NCBI GenBank assembly: GCA_930367215.1 | Contig: OV884060.1 | Coordinates: 99,658,151-99,722,150 of the forward strand | From: Pollenia angustigena | Taxonomy: Eukaryota; Arthropoda; Insecta; Diptera; Polleniidae | DNA: 64,000 nucleotides | Reading direction: 5' to 3' | Shown: in pieces, positions 43,407 through 53,929 of the stretch | How the letters are laid out: each line of letters starts with the position of its first letter | How positions within the stretch are numbered: the stretch's first letter is position 1 | Made by a program: the position numbers and the translations under genes | Notes under the pieces: model-generated | The model's database searches: none | What the model was told of the DNA's origin: nothing | What the model saw: the letters and a program-made list of their open reading frames with translations, nothing else

Positions 43407-43850
43407 GCCGCGAGATTACAACAATTGTACAATAAAACAAACAACAGGGCTTTTTATTGTTGTTTTGTGATACGAACTGTCAAATAGCAAAGCGGTTGAA
43501 AAGAGACAAAAAACTTTGTTTACTTGTTTACTATACAACATTTGACAGTTTGTATCGCAAAACAAGCAAATAAAAAATAACCAACTGGCTTTCCGAGACT
43601 ACCTGCTATAAGTATACCTTGGTATAAGTAAAATCAAAAATAATAACAAAAAAGCAGATGGTTGCAGTTTTACAATTTTTACAAAAACAACATGAAAATT
43701 TCCTGAGTTGATTATAGTTGTTTTTGTAATTGTATAAAAATACTACGACCTTCAATATACTTCGTTAAAATGCACCTCTGGTGTGATGAAAATACATAAG
43801 TTTCTAAAATGGTTTAGAAAAAAACCATTTACCGACCGCTTGTCGGATTT

Positions 43851-44150
43851 TGTATTCGTATTCGCTCTTGCTGAGCGAATAGGTACACATAATTGTCTTC
43901 TTTTTTTAAAACAATGAGTTCTCGCGCAAGAAAAATAAATGCTGGTGTTGGCCATAAGCAATTTAAATACTATTTATTTTCAATTTATATAAAACATTAT
44001 AAAATAATTAACCCGGTTTCTTTAAGATAAAGAAGAATTGGAATCAAAAATACATCTACAACACATTGGTAAGTAATTCGACAAAATCTTTGCAAAGTAT
44101 TGTTAACTTAGCAAAGTATTGTATAATAATTAATACGATTTCCGTATGAC
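43851..44150. other. AT-rich stretch, no gene
   Basis: No recognisable element between the broken MITE and the repeat starting near 44150. Confidence 0.4.
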
Positions 44151-44219
44151 GTGCTAAATTCCCAATTTTTCATATTTGATAAATACACTGAAATTTATTG
44201 TTGAGGGAAAGCTAGCTTC

Positions 44220-46185
44220 TATGCTAATCTGCATGCTTGGCAGTAGGATTATAAACTCGAGCCTGGGGGATCATGTGATAAGGAGGAGGGTTACCAGGTG
44301 GACACCACAAGGGGGGGTTCTATCACCTCTATTGTGATTGCTTGCGATTAACGGGATTCTTGGGTCATTTGATTCCATGGGCAGGAAAGTTGTTGCCTAT
44401 GCGTACGACATAGTTCTGCTGGTCAGGGGAAAATTTCTGTCCACGATCGGGGAAATTATGCAGGTGATGCTAGGCGAACTCTCGGCATGGGCAAAGGATA
44501 GGGGACTGGGTGTTAACCCTGCGAAGACTGAGCTGGTGCTATTTACCAGAAGGTATAGGATAGAGGGATTTAGGGGGCCAGTGCTAGATGGCGTCGAGTT
44601 GCCTCTATCGGACGGAACAAAGTACTTGGGTAACTTTCTGGACTGCAAACTGTCTTGGAAGAGAAAAACTCAGGAGAGGATGAGACTCAATGCATACTAC
44701 ACATGCAGGAACTCCATTGGTAAGAACTGGGGTCTGAAGCCTGATATGGTAAACTGAATTTACCCATCGGTTGTTAGGCCTATACTTACCTATGGATGCA
44801 CTGTTTGGTGGGGTGCGTTGGGAGTGGATAGCTATAGGAAGATGCTCAGCAAGGTTCAAAGAAGTGCATCTCTTTGCATCACAGGCGCAAGGAGAAGCAC
44901 TCCGCAGGCAGCGCTGGACATCGTACTATATCTATCCCCTATTGAGCATTATGTGAGGAGTGTGGCAGCTAGGAACTTACTTAGACTTTACGAGTCTTCT
45001 CTAGTTAGACCTAGGCGGGATGATCACACGAGAATTTTGTACGAGATGCGTCTGCTTGATCAGGGTATTATTCTCGAGGAAATTTCGGATCATAAGACTA
45101 TGACCCTGGACTTCGGTGCAACACCACCAGTGGAGTTCCCGGATAGGGAAATTTGGAGTGAATCCAATGGACTGTTTGAGGGGTGGGCAGTATTTACGGA
45201 TGGATCCAAGATGGAAACCGGCACTGGTGCCGGTGTATATATCGCGGACACCGAGGTGAGAAGGTCGTTCAGACTTCCCGATGAGTGCAGTGTCTTCCAG
45301 GCTGAGATCCTAGCGATCTGGAGGGCTACGGAGGTAATAATGGAACACATCGTGGGTGGTTCTGTGGTGACAATTTACGTCGATAGTCAGGCGGCGATGA
45401 GGGCATTGACAAATTATACGGTGCGATCGTGCCTGGTCGCTCGGTGTAGGAATGCTCTTGGTGAACTCATGGAGACATTCAATGTAAGGGTGTTGGGTAC
45501 ATGGACACTGCATGGTTGATGGAAATGAGGTGGCTGACAAACTCCCGAGAGGGGGTTCTAATCTGGACTTAGCGGTAAGGGGCAGGGGGGTTAAGCCCCC
45601 CTATGTTACTACTATGAGGTGATACGGGAGAAATTCCGTGATAACGTTAACCGATCCTGGGGGGACAGAACGGATTGCAGGGTGTCCAGGGCACTATGGC
45701 CAAGATTGGACGCGGGGGCAACCAGGGTTCTACTGGGATTGGATAGGGGTAGTCTTAGAACGCTTATAGGGTTCTTGACAGATGGGACAATGCCATACCG
45801 GACTTCTGCAGATTATGCGATGATTCAGAGGAGCTGGAGACGATCGAGCATGTACTGTGGCATTGTCCCAGGATGCAGGGTCTCAGGCAGAAGTGGCTAG
45901 GAGATAGGTTTCACGACATACTGGGGTGCATCGCTGGATGTAGTCCGGCGGATCTACTGGGGTTTGTCGGGGAAATAGTGCGATTGTTTCAGTTGAGGGG
46001 ACTGTAGAGGGGTCAATAGTTCTACGCGGGATCTTACAACTTACTAACTTTCTATCTTTCTTGATTCTATCCATCTCATACATATTTTTTTTTTCCTTAA
46101 TTGAAGGGATTCACAATGGACCATATTGGTCTTCGAGTGGAAGTGTGCCCTTGGGCGCATAACCCTTCTTAACCTAACCCCAACC
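44220..46185 (+). mobile_element. 5'-truncated RNase-H-type LINE (I/Loa-like), GC-rich
   Basis: Contains the RT end, RNase H and C-terminal knuckle of ORF2 and a 3' UTR with CACAATGGACCATATTGGTC. Its base composition is clearly richer in G and C than the surrounding DNA. The 5' part of RT, the endonuclease and ORF1 are absent. No target duplication was identified. Confidence 0.75.
44250..46008 (+). pseudogene. LINE ORF2 fragment: RT, RNase H, zinc knuckle; several lesions
   Basis: RT motifs: TRWTPQGGVLSPLLW, YAYDIVLLV (YADD with one Asp changed to Tyr), NPAKTELVLFTRRY, and GTKYLGNFLDCKLSW. A TGA at about 44755 replaces Trp before IYPSVVRPILTYG. RNase H follows: AVFTDGSKMETGTGAGVY, FQAEILAIWRA and IYVDSQAAMRAL (45178-45420). 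A stop/frameshift lies near 45520. The C-terminal knuckle CRLCDDSEELETIEHVLWHC is in another frame (about 45808), ending at TAG 46006-46008. Non-functional. Confidence 0.82.
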
Positions 46186-46242
46186 TAGGCCAGCTCATCA
46201 GGAAACCTTTTCCAAAGATTTTAGAAAAGCCAAAAATATTAA

Positions 46243-47763
46243 TGTGTGTGAAGTTAGCTCCGTCAGTTAGCTTCGTTTTTTTGCCTATCAAGTTTCCTGT
46301 ACACAAGCAACTTCTGTTAACATAGTTCATACTCAAAGACTGTTAAGACAACAGAATGGATGTTTTTTGCCAAAAATAAATAATTTGAGACAAAAATAAA
46401 TTTAAAACCGTTAATTCAGAATTATTAATAAAACATTTATTTTTTATTTAAACAATTTGGCCCGGAAATGAATTACAATTAAAAAAGTCCTTCTTTCAGA
46501 ACCCGAAAATGGGTCAAAATCGAAATGGTGCTCTAATATGGACTAATTGGGTTGATAGTTTAGGTATTCTAGATTTCAGAACTATATAGTTTTTATTCAG
46601 AATTTGTATAGATTTTTTGTAATAGAGCATAGCTGAAAGTGTATTTATGAGATTTCTACTAAAAAAAAGTCATACTTTCAGAACCCGAAAATGGGTCAAA
46701 ATCGAAATGGTGCTCTAATATGGACTAATAGGGTTGATAGTTTAGGTATTCTAGATTTCAGAACCCATTTTCGGGTTCTGAAAGTAGGACTTTTTTTAGT
46801 AGAAATCTCATAAATTCACTTTCAACTAGGCTCTATTACAAAAAATCTATACAAATTCTAAATAAAAACTATATAGTTCTGAAATCTAGAATACCTAAAC
46901 TATCAACCCTATTAGTCCATATTATAGCACCATTTCGATTTTGACCCATTTTCGGGTTCTGAAAGTAGGACTTTTTTTTAGTAGAAATCTCATAAATACA
47001 CTTTCAGCTATGCTCTATTACAAAAAATCTATACAAATTCTGAATAAAAACTATATAGTTCTGAAATCTAGAATACCTAAACTATCAACCCTATTAGTCC
47101 ATATTAGAGCACCATTTCGATTTTGACCCATTTTCGGGTTCTGAAAGTAGGACTTTTTTTAGTAGAAATCTCATAAATACACTTTCAGCTATGCTCTATT
47201 ACAAAAAATCTATACAAATTCTGAATAAAAACTATATAGTTCTGAAATCTAGAATACCTAAACTATCAACCCTATTGGTCCATATTAGAGCACCATTTCG
47301 ATTTTGACCCATTTTCGGGTTCTGAAAGTATGACTTTTTTTTAGTAGAAATCTCATAAATACACTTTCAGCTATGCTCTATTACAAAAAATCTATACAAA
47401 TTCTGAATAAAAACTATATAGTTCTGAAATCTAGAATACCTAAACTATCAACCCTATTAGTCCATATTAGAGCACCATTTCGATTTTGACCCATTTTCGG
47501 GTTCTGAAAGAAGGACTTTTGTTAATTGTAATTCATTTCCGGGCCAAATTGTTTAAATACAAAATAAATGTTTTATTAATATTTCTGAATTAACGTTTTT
47601 AAATTTATTTTTGTCTCAAATTATTTATTTTTGGCAAAAAACATCCATTCTGTTGTCTTAACAGTCTTTGAGTATGAACTATGGTAACAGAAGTTGCTTG
47701 TGTACAGGAAACTTGATAGGCAAAAAAACGAAGCTAACTGACGGAGCTAACTTCACACACATA
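46243..47763. mobile_element. Foldback element, 1.5 kb, arms with 182-bp repeats
   Basis: Ends TGTGTGTGAAGTTAGCTCCG and its inverse; the 9-bp repeat AAATATTAA lies at 46234-46242 and 47764-47772, as expected for FB elements. Arms share about 120 bp at each end (AAACTTGATAGGCAAAAAAA, GTCTTTGAGTATGAACTA). The inner part is a 182-bp unit with CCATTTTCGGGTTCTGAAAG. It occurs once or slightly more in the left arm and about four times, inverted, in the right arm. The centre lies near 46765. No gene. Confidence 0.88.
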
Positions 47764-47827
47764 AAATATTAAACAAATATAACCCTAAAGCGAATAGGAA
47801 TTATAAACACTCTAAAGGCTCAGTTAA

Positions 47828-48307
47828 GGCAGAATTACGGCTGTATTTATAAAAAAAATTTAAATTTAAAAAAGGTTTACATAACAAATCTTATATGAAA
47901 ATTCTCCTTAATAAACGTTTGTTAAATTTAATAATCGTTTATAAATATGGGGGTTAGTCTTTACTCTGTTCTTTTCTGTTCTGTTTCGAATCAGCTGATT
48001 TGTTTTTGTTATTAAAAAATCTGTGAAATTATATGATTAGTTTTTCTGTTATGTTGAGGTTCAGTTTGTTAAAATCAAAAACTTGTTAAGTTATTGTAAG
48101 TGACAGCAAAATAAATAATAAAAAATACATACATATTTATGTTGAAATAAACTATTTTTTGATTTTAAGAATTCATAAAATTTACATTTAACGGTGCAAA
48201 ACCAATAAATTTGTCATAAATGGCTAAGTTGCTACAGAAAAAGGACTTATTACAATTTCGTAACAGAACGGCACGGAACAGAACAGAAAGTAAAGACTTA
48301 TTCTGCC
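47828..48307. mobile_element. TTAA-flanked MITE (GGCAGAAT tips)
   Basis: TTAA at 47824-47827 and 48308-48311. Tips GGCAGAATTACGG and GGCAGAATAAGTC (right end inverted). Internal direct and inverted copies of GTCTTTACT plus TTCTGTTCTGT. A TTAA duplication is typical of piggyBac or Kolobok elements. Non-coding, 480 bp. Confidence 0.7.
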
Positions 48308-48398
48308 TTAAGTCTTGCTTGCAACAATATCAAAGCTTAAACAAAACACCAACAATAAGCAGTGAGTTTATCTTTTCTTATATCCCCCTACAATTGGT

Positions 48399-48774
48399 TT
48401 GGTTCTTTCCGACTCGAATTGTAGTTGTAAGTGGGTTAAAAGAAAAAACAAAATTAAAAAACAAATTTTAATAGAAAATGATGTGGAACATATTTCTGCA
48501 TCCAATTTTAAATTATCTGGAATTTCACCTATCATATCAAATAAAATATCGTACAATATGGATTGTAGTGAAACTGAGAACAGTTTAATAGATTTCGGTA
48601 ATTTCTATGATCAAATATAATATGTACATTTATTTAGTTTATTAAAATGAAGATTGTTTGGATTTCAAGGAATTTAGATATGCTTTACAGTGTTCAAAAA
48701 ATACAATAAATGAAAAGTAAGTGTATCCAAAATCAGAGATATTAGAGTGTATAAAGAAAAAAAAAATATGTAAA
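48399..48774 (+). other. Possible decayed coding sequence of unknown kind
   Basis: An open frame 48399-48620 (LIENDVEHISASNFKLSG...SETENSLIDFGNFYDQI) has a protein-like composition but no motif I recognise. Further on, AAATGAAAAGTAAGTG (about 48709) looks like an exon end with a GTAAGT donor. It may be related to the coding fragment at 49851-50114 on the far side of the Helitron. Unproven. Confidence 0.25.
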
Positions 48775-49850
48775 TCTATCTATATATATAAAAAAAAGTG
48801 TACACTTTGATGTCACCACTAACTGCGAAAACGGGTAGACCGATTTAAGCAAAAACGTTGGGGTACGTTGGGGATAGTATGTAGATGGTTTATGTAAAAT
48901 TTGCATGAAATCGGCCCAGTGGTTCCGGAAATATGTCATTTCGATTTTCCTATATGTATATTCCCATACAAATATCAACAAAATGCCCTCCATTTTGATT
49001 TCCTTAGAAACGGCTTGACTGATTTTTATGAAATTTTGTGTGTGTTTTTGTTAGGTATGAGAATAGGTCGTAGAGTATATTTTATATCGCTAGAGGGCGC
49101 AAAATAGGGCATAACCTCCCCCTCCCTATATCTTCTTAGCTAATCAACCTGTTTTCTTAAAATTTGGCATGCAGGCACTGTAACATCTGAAAGAAAATAG
49201 GAATAGGGCGTGAAATAGGGCAAGAGGAGTAAAAGCTCCCCCTCCCTATATCTGCTTAACAAATCGACTGATTTTCTTGAAATTTTGCAGGAAAATAGTG
49301 TAACATCTGGAAAGAACAATAGCCTCAAATTTTTATTATTTAGGGCGTGAAATAGGGCAATAGAGATAAAAGCTCCCCCTCCCTCTACCCAATCTTTTAA
49401 ATTAATCAACCGGGTTTCTTAAAATTTGGCATGCAAGCACTGTAACATTTGAAAGGAAATAGAGAATAGGGCGTAAGATAGGGCAATAGCGGTAAAAGCT
49501 CCCCTTCCCTACATCTTTTAAACTAATGAGCGTTGTTTTCGTAAAATTTTGCATGCAGACACTGTAACATCTGAAAGGAAATAGGGAATAGGATTTGAAA
49601 TAGTGCAAGAAGGGTAAAAGCTCCCCCTCCCAATATCTTCTTGAAAATTCGCAGCCAAATAGTCTTACAGCTGGAAAGTACTATAGCCTATAGTTTTAAT
49701 TATTTAGGGCGTGAAGCAGGATGGGAAAAAGCTCCCTTCCCTATATATTCTTAACTTATCAAGCGATTTTCTTAAAATTTAGCATGTAGAGACTGTAACA
49801 TCTGAAAGAAATAAGTTATATGGCAAAACAACGTTTGCCGGGCCAGCTAG
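48775..49850 (+). mobile_element. Non-autonomous Helitron
   Basis: The 5' end is TCTATCTATATATATAAAA. The 3' end is a hairpin GGCAAA-ACAACG-TTTGCC, then GGGCCAGCTAG. It is inserted between A (48774) and T (49851) without duplication, as Helitrons do. The interior has a degenerate tandem repeat of about 112-136 bp with the landmark GCTCCCCCTCCCTATAT at about 49115, 49235, 49371, 49498, 49619 and 49731. No Rep/helicase gene, so it depends on another copy. Small frames inside are not supported. Confidence 0.82.
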
Positions 49851-50114
49851 TTATTTTATAAATATAAATTCGATGAAGATTTTAAAGAAATAAAGCTTTA
49901 TGACGAAACCAAAAGGCGTAGAAAGACAAATTTACTGCCTCAAGACATACCGAGAGCATATACATCAACTTTTCCAATAACAGAAGCAAAACATAAGGTT
50001 CTGCTCTATTTATGCGACCAAAACCTAATTCCAAAATTTTACCAAAACTTCTACCGAAACCTGAAAAGAGTTTCTGGAGACGAGTATGTTGTCAACTCCG
50101 AATGTGACGATTAA
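49851..50114 (+). pseudogene. C-terminal coding fragment of an unrecognised protein
   Basis: An 88-codon open frame begins right at the Helitron junction and ends at TAA 50112-50114. Residues include FDEDFKEIKLYDETKRRRK, LLPQDIPRAYTSTFPITEAK, and VLLYLCDQNLIPKFYQNFYR followed by NL. The codon pattern and length suggest a genuine coding end, perhaps of a transposon-derived or domesticated gene. I do not recognise the family. It has no start codon of its own, so it is either the last exon or a broken remnant. Confidence 0.45.
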
Positions 50115-51150
50115 AGATTTTTGCATTTTATTTTTTTGTATATGAACTGAATTGCTATAATTTCCATTTTTTATTAATAAATGATATAGAAAAATTATCT
50201 GCCTTTAATAATTTTAGTATTTTAAAACAATTTTCGTATTAAGAACATTAAAAAAATTAAAGTTTTGAATTTTTTCCAAACTAAATAATGCTATCTGTAC
50301 TTAGATGATCAATGCAAGTTAGAAAAGACCACGAAAAAGATGCTAAGTCCACCTAAGCGGCTAAATAATAAATTTGAGTACATACATGCGCAATCATTGT
50401 ATGGCACTTTTAAGCATGATCTACGACAGGTTTATAAAGTTAAAATATATTACAAAAATTCTGTTATAATTATAATATGAACACAAAGTTTAAGGATCTA
50501 TGTATCTTATACCGATCTCGAGATATCAACAAACAACTTTGAATGCGTTTTTCTCAAAACTAGCTTTTTGACTTAGAATGTTTACGAATGGAGCTGTCAT
50601 AGAAGCAAATTAGCCAGTTTTTTGACAAAAAAAAAAATATGGCCCTATGGGCTTGGTTATGTAATTTGAAGCTAAATAAATATGAAATTTATTACAAAAA
50701 AACTAATTCTATTGCAAAATTATAAATTTGTATCGATTCGCTAATGAATTCATTGTAATAATATGTATTTTTATGCATGTTTGTACATTGCACTAAAATT
50801 TAAATCACATAATAGGTACTATATCAAGAACACAAAAAGACAGGCCACGTCAAAACCAAAGCAATGGGTAGGGAAGAAAAGAAACGACCTTGACATTGAA
50901 AAATATGTATATTGAACAAGAGATTGCGTGAAAAACTATAAATATATATATGTATATATATCACTTGTGTACATATGAATATAAACATATATATGTATGT
51001 ACATACACATACAAATTTACCTTCAGATGTGTGTATGCAAATATCTTGTTAGTATCAATTGCAAACAAGTAAAAATATATAATTTTAAAACTTTTTACTG
51101 CATGTCTATTTAATCCCATAAAGGTAGCTTTAACTATATTATAACTACAA
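50115..51150. other. AT-rich intergenic or intronic stretch
   Basis: Contains a LINE 3' end (50637-50690) and ATATATATGTATATATAT simple repeats at about 50943-51010. No gene. Confidence 0.5.
50637..50690 (+). mobile_element. 3' end remnant of a CR1/Jockey-like LINE
   Basis: ATATGGCCCTATGGGCTTGG then GCTAAATAAATATG resembles the hairpin and tail at 16105-16161. Only the last 50-odd bases are present. Confidence 0.5.
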
Positions 51151-51171
51151 TAATTCAATGTAAAAAATTAC

Positions 51172-51352
51172 CTCCAGTGAGAACTACTTTGTACATTCGT
51201 TTAGCCTGATGCTCATTGTTAATTTTCTTAAGACGTGGTATATCCACTACGGACGTTCCATCTAAAGGAGTATTAGATTTCTTTTCGAGATTTTCCAATA
51301 TATCGGAATCATTCTTCCTACCAGTCGAGTTTTCCATGATTTTAATTTTCAA
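51172..51352 (-). CDS. Ttd14: First coding exon of a host gene, possible Ttd14 (P-loop ATPase-type protein)
   Basis: On the minus strand an ATG (51352, or more likely 51337 giving MENSTGRK) opens a frame ending MYKVVLTG at 51172. It is followed by a good donor, GTAATT (51171-51166), which splits a Gly codon. MYKVVLTGG is how I know the P-loop of Ttd14 (TRPL translocation defect 14) proteins to begin before PCGGKTT, so the rest of the Walker A motif would lie in the next exon. I could not find that exon to the left, so the first intron may exceed the window. The name rests on about nine residues plus the splice site. Confidence 0.45.
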
Positions 51353-51960
51353 TAGAAGTATGTAGTTGCCAATTCCAACAGTTGAATTTTTTAATTGCCG
51401 CTATAGCCGTTTCTTATCTGTTGTGTTGATTTCTATACTTAGAGTGGTTAATTCGAATGTTCTAACACGTTTTTAAGGATAGTAATACGTAAATGTTTGA
51501 ATTATAAAGCTTGAGAAAATTTTGTTTTCGATGAATTTACTTATATTTTTCTTTAACCTTTCGACAAAAACCACAAACCGCATGGAGCACATGTAATAAC
51601 AAAAATATATAATTAACACACGCTGTGAATTTTTTTAGTTACATGAACGGTAACAAACTTGCAATGTTGTCAGTTTTTTAACTGTGATAAAAACATTTTA
51701 TAACAAGTTTTTTTTTATTTTTCATAACAATTTGAATAGCACTCATAGAGATATATTGGTGGACACAATTCAACAACAACGGATTTAAATAAATTATGCA
51801 CTTCTTTGAGAATTTCTAAAACAAGAATAAATCACTTTTGGCAAGGTTCTGAAACAAAAAAATAAAATGTTGACAGGCACCACAGAGTTGTAATTCACTT
51901 TAAAAAAAAAGAAAGATTAAGCAAAACAAATGTCAAAAACCGAATACTTTTAAACAGAGT
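51353..51960 (-). promoter_or_regulatory. Probable 5' UTR and promoter side of the host exon
   Basis: Lies upstream of the minus-strand exon and holds no repeat I recognise. No TATA box or initiator could be assigned with confidence. Confidence 0.3.
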
Positions 51961-51967
51961 TGTCTTA

Positions 51968-52480
51968 TTCTATGTTCACACCAAGGCGAATTCATAAAGG
52001 TGACATTTTCGAGTCATATGTTTATTGTTTATTTTTTTCTGTGTATACTGAATGTCAAGCTTCGTTTACATTTTGTGAAAAAAATATTTTAAATGTAGGG
52101 TGTGTGTGAAACGATAGCAAAGTTCTATGGTGAAATGAAATTTGTTTGTGGTAGAAAATTTTCATATTTGTGCTGTGTGAAATTGTAACACTTTTGACAA
52201 CGTAAAATTTTGACAAAGAAAAAAACAATTACAAATAGTTTTGTGAAAATGAATAAATTAAACAAACGTTTACCAATAATATTTCAATTATGTTGGAAAT
52301 GAGATCGTCCCAACTATTTGATGAATTCGTTCTGACAATTCGTAATTAACAATTTTTACAAAAAGTTTGGCCAAAAAAGCTTATACATAGTTAAATATTT
52401 ATATCTTGTATAATTCTTTTTAATTTTTTTTTTTTTTTGCCACTAGTCCTGCTTCCATATTATTTTTTTATTTTCAAAAA
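51968..52480. other. Possible lone TWA-MITE tip, then AT-rich DNA
   Basis: TTA followed by TTCTATGTTCACAC (51968-51981) fits the 14-bp head shared by the TWA MITEs here, with GAATTC shortly inward. No matching right tip was found. The rest shows no gene. Confidence 0.35.
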
Positions 52481-52489
52481 GTAATTTCA

Positions 52490-52800
52490 ATTTTTGGGAA
52501 TACAAAATTTTAATTTCAAAAGATTTTGCTATTCGTGCTTAATTCCCAGTTTTTATTATTGATAAAAACACTTGATATTTATTGTTGATGGGATAAGCTA
52601 TTCCTATGCGCATTTCACTGGTTGCTTAGGCCAGATCATCAGGAAACTTCATCCATAAAGATTTTAGAAAAACTAAAGATATTAAACCAAATAAAACTGT
52701 TAAACGTATAAGACTTATAAGCAACAGTTCTACTTGTAACAATATCAAAGCTTAAACAAAAAACATTAACAATAAACAGTGGGAAAAGTTGAAATAAAAA
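52490..52800 (+). repeat. Dispersed non-coding repeat, copy 2 (uninterrupted)
   Basis: TTTTTGGGAATACAAAATTT, TTAATTCCCAGTTTTTATT, GGCCAGATCATCAGGAAACT and CAATATCAAAGCTTAAACA occur without insertions. They define the order of the pieces at 44150-48365. Confidence 0.65.
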
Positions 52801-53318
52801 TTAAACTAAAACAAAAAGTGAATAAATATTAATTAATTAAACTTGTTTGTGAAGCATTTATTTGGTTAAATACAAACTTTTGAAATTTTTTTTATTATGT
52901 TAATTTTTTAGAGTTGTAAAAGTGTGAAGTATTTGGGTACTTAAGTAATCAAAGGCAAAAAAATTATTCATGTTCTTTTAAATAATTTAAACCGCTACAA
53001 ATTAGTAAAATCAAATAAAATAAAAAACAAACAAATATTAAAGATTACATAAAATAGTTTGTTTGTATTTTCCAAAAATGTTCGTGTTATAAAAAGTATT
53101 TAATCGAGTACCGATAAGAAAACGAGTTAAGTAGTCAAAAGTGTCAATATTTTTCAACACTTTAATTATTTGCCATCAGCTGTTGCCTTTATTTTACGAA
53201 TTTTTACAAATTTTGCGTTCGCGTACTTTTTTGGACAACAGCTTTTTGTGAGAGCAAATTTTTCAGTTTACTCATTTACTGCATTTTACTGTAAAAGTTC
53301 TCAAACGCACCTATTAAG
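52801..53318. other. AT-rich stretch, no gene
   Basis: A 73-codon frame at 53170-53391 runs into the next MITE and shows no domain. Nothing else seen. Confidence 0.4.
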
Positions 53319-53321
53319 TAA

Positions 53322-53914
53322 CATAGCGTTTACATTTGCCAGTACTGGCAAGACAGTAGCAATTCATTCAAACTTTTTCACTAATACATAAACACTTTTA
53401 CAGCTATTTTGTTTTTGCATTGTTTTGCCAACTAATATGTATATGCTTATACCCTTTGTACACTTGCATACATTTCGGAGGAACGCATGGAAGATGTTGA
53501 AAATGTGAAATACGCGTTCACACTTGAAACATCTAACATTTACCATTAACAAAAAATGTCACCATTTCTGAAAAAAAATTCTTTTTTTCTACAAAAGTAC
53601 CAACATTTTAAGAGATAACACCAAAATGTATTTCTAATTCATTTTGTTTAATAATTTAAGCAAAATTTGGCAAAATAAGGCTTGCAAAAAAGGAATTTAT
53701 TGCCACTTTTCTAGTGATTACACTAAAATAATCGAAAAATGTAAAAGGGAACAAAATGAGATAGTAACATTCTCTAAAAATGTTGATTTTTAGCCCTATG
53801 TATTTCTTATGGGAAAATTCCAACATTTTCGCAAATTGATGTTAAATGTTAAATGTTGACAAGTGTGAAAAGGCTATTACTGTCTTGCCAGTACTGGCAA
53901 ATGTAAACGCTGTG
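53322..53914. mobile_element. TAA-flanked MITE, family XV, with a nested MITE
   Basis: TAA at 53319-53321 and 53915-53917. Tips CATAGCGTTTACAT and CACAGCGTTTACAT, each followed by the perfect palindrome TTGCCAGTACTGGCAA. A second MITE occupies 53450-53876. A fragment of the same family lies at 58356-58424. Confidence 0.85.
53450..53876. mobile_element. TTA-flanked MITE, family XVII, nested in family XV
   Basis: TTA at 53447-53449 and 53877-53879. Tips TACCCTTTGTACACTTG and TAGCCTTTTCACACTTG (right end inverted). I found it by looking for the ACAC head; the matching fragment at 58356-58424 lacks it, which supports the boundaries. Confidence 0.75.
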
Positions 53915-53929
53915 TAAGTAAGTAGTTTA

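Larger units (their letters stand above)
38907..43621. mobile_element. 8-bp-TSD MITE enclosing the large foldback
   Basis: Tips CAAGGTATATTTATAGCAGG and CAAGGTATACTTATAGCAGG (right end inverted), flanked by GTATAAGT at 38899-38906 and 43622-43629. The duplication is exact. Apart from the foldback it is about 240 bp, with an internal inverted pair (ACGAACTGTCAAAT / CATTTGACAGTTTGT at about 43474 and 43530). The CAAGG tip fits the hAT-like YARNG pattern, but GTATAAGT breaks the hAT octamer rule, so hAT or P superfamily is undecided. Confidence 0.82.
38773..43850. mobile_element. Family I MITE (TTA), right tip missing, holding nested elements
   Basis: TTA 38770-38772, then the tip AGGCCAGTTTACAC and the palindrome GTAATACAATGTATTAC. 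The body matches the copy at 57883-58352 (GAATCAAAATATTA, CTCTCCGTGTTTAAAAG, AGCAGATGGTTGCAG, CATTTACCGACCGCTTGTC). After about 43850 the match is lost and no right tip is present. An 8-bp-TSD element at 38907-43621 splits it. Confidence 0.8.
44150..48365 (+). repeat. Non-coding dispersed repeat, copy 1, split by three insertions
   Basis: CTAAATTCCCAATTTTTCAT then ACACTGAAATTTATTGTTGA (44152-44218), GGCCAGCTCATCAGGAAACC (46188) and ACAATATCAAAGCTTAAACA (48324) match, in this order, the unbroken copy at 52490-52800. Inserts are the LINE fragment (44220-46185), the foldback (46243-47763) and a TTAA element (47828-48307). Class unknown. Confidence 0.65.

Noticed and set aside
46243..47763. TTA duplication for the 1.5-kb foldback
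   Set aside because: The 9-bp repeat AAATATTAA explains both flanks fully and fits the foldback class.
53170..53391. 73-codon frame with hydrophobic stretches
   Set aside because: It runs into the inverted repeat of family XV; the hydrophobicity reflects T-rich sequence.
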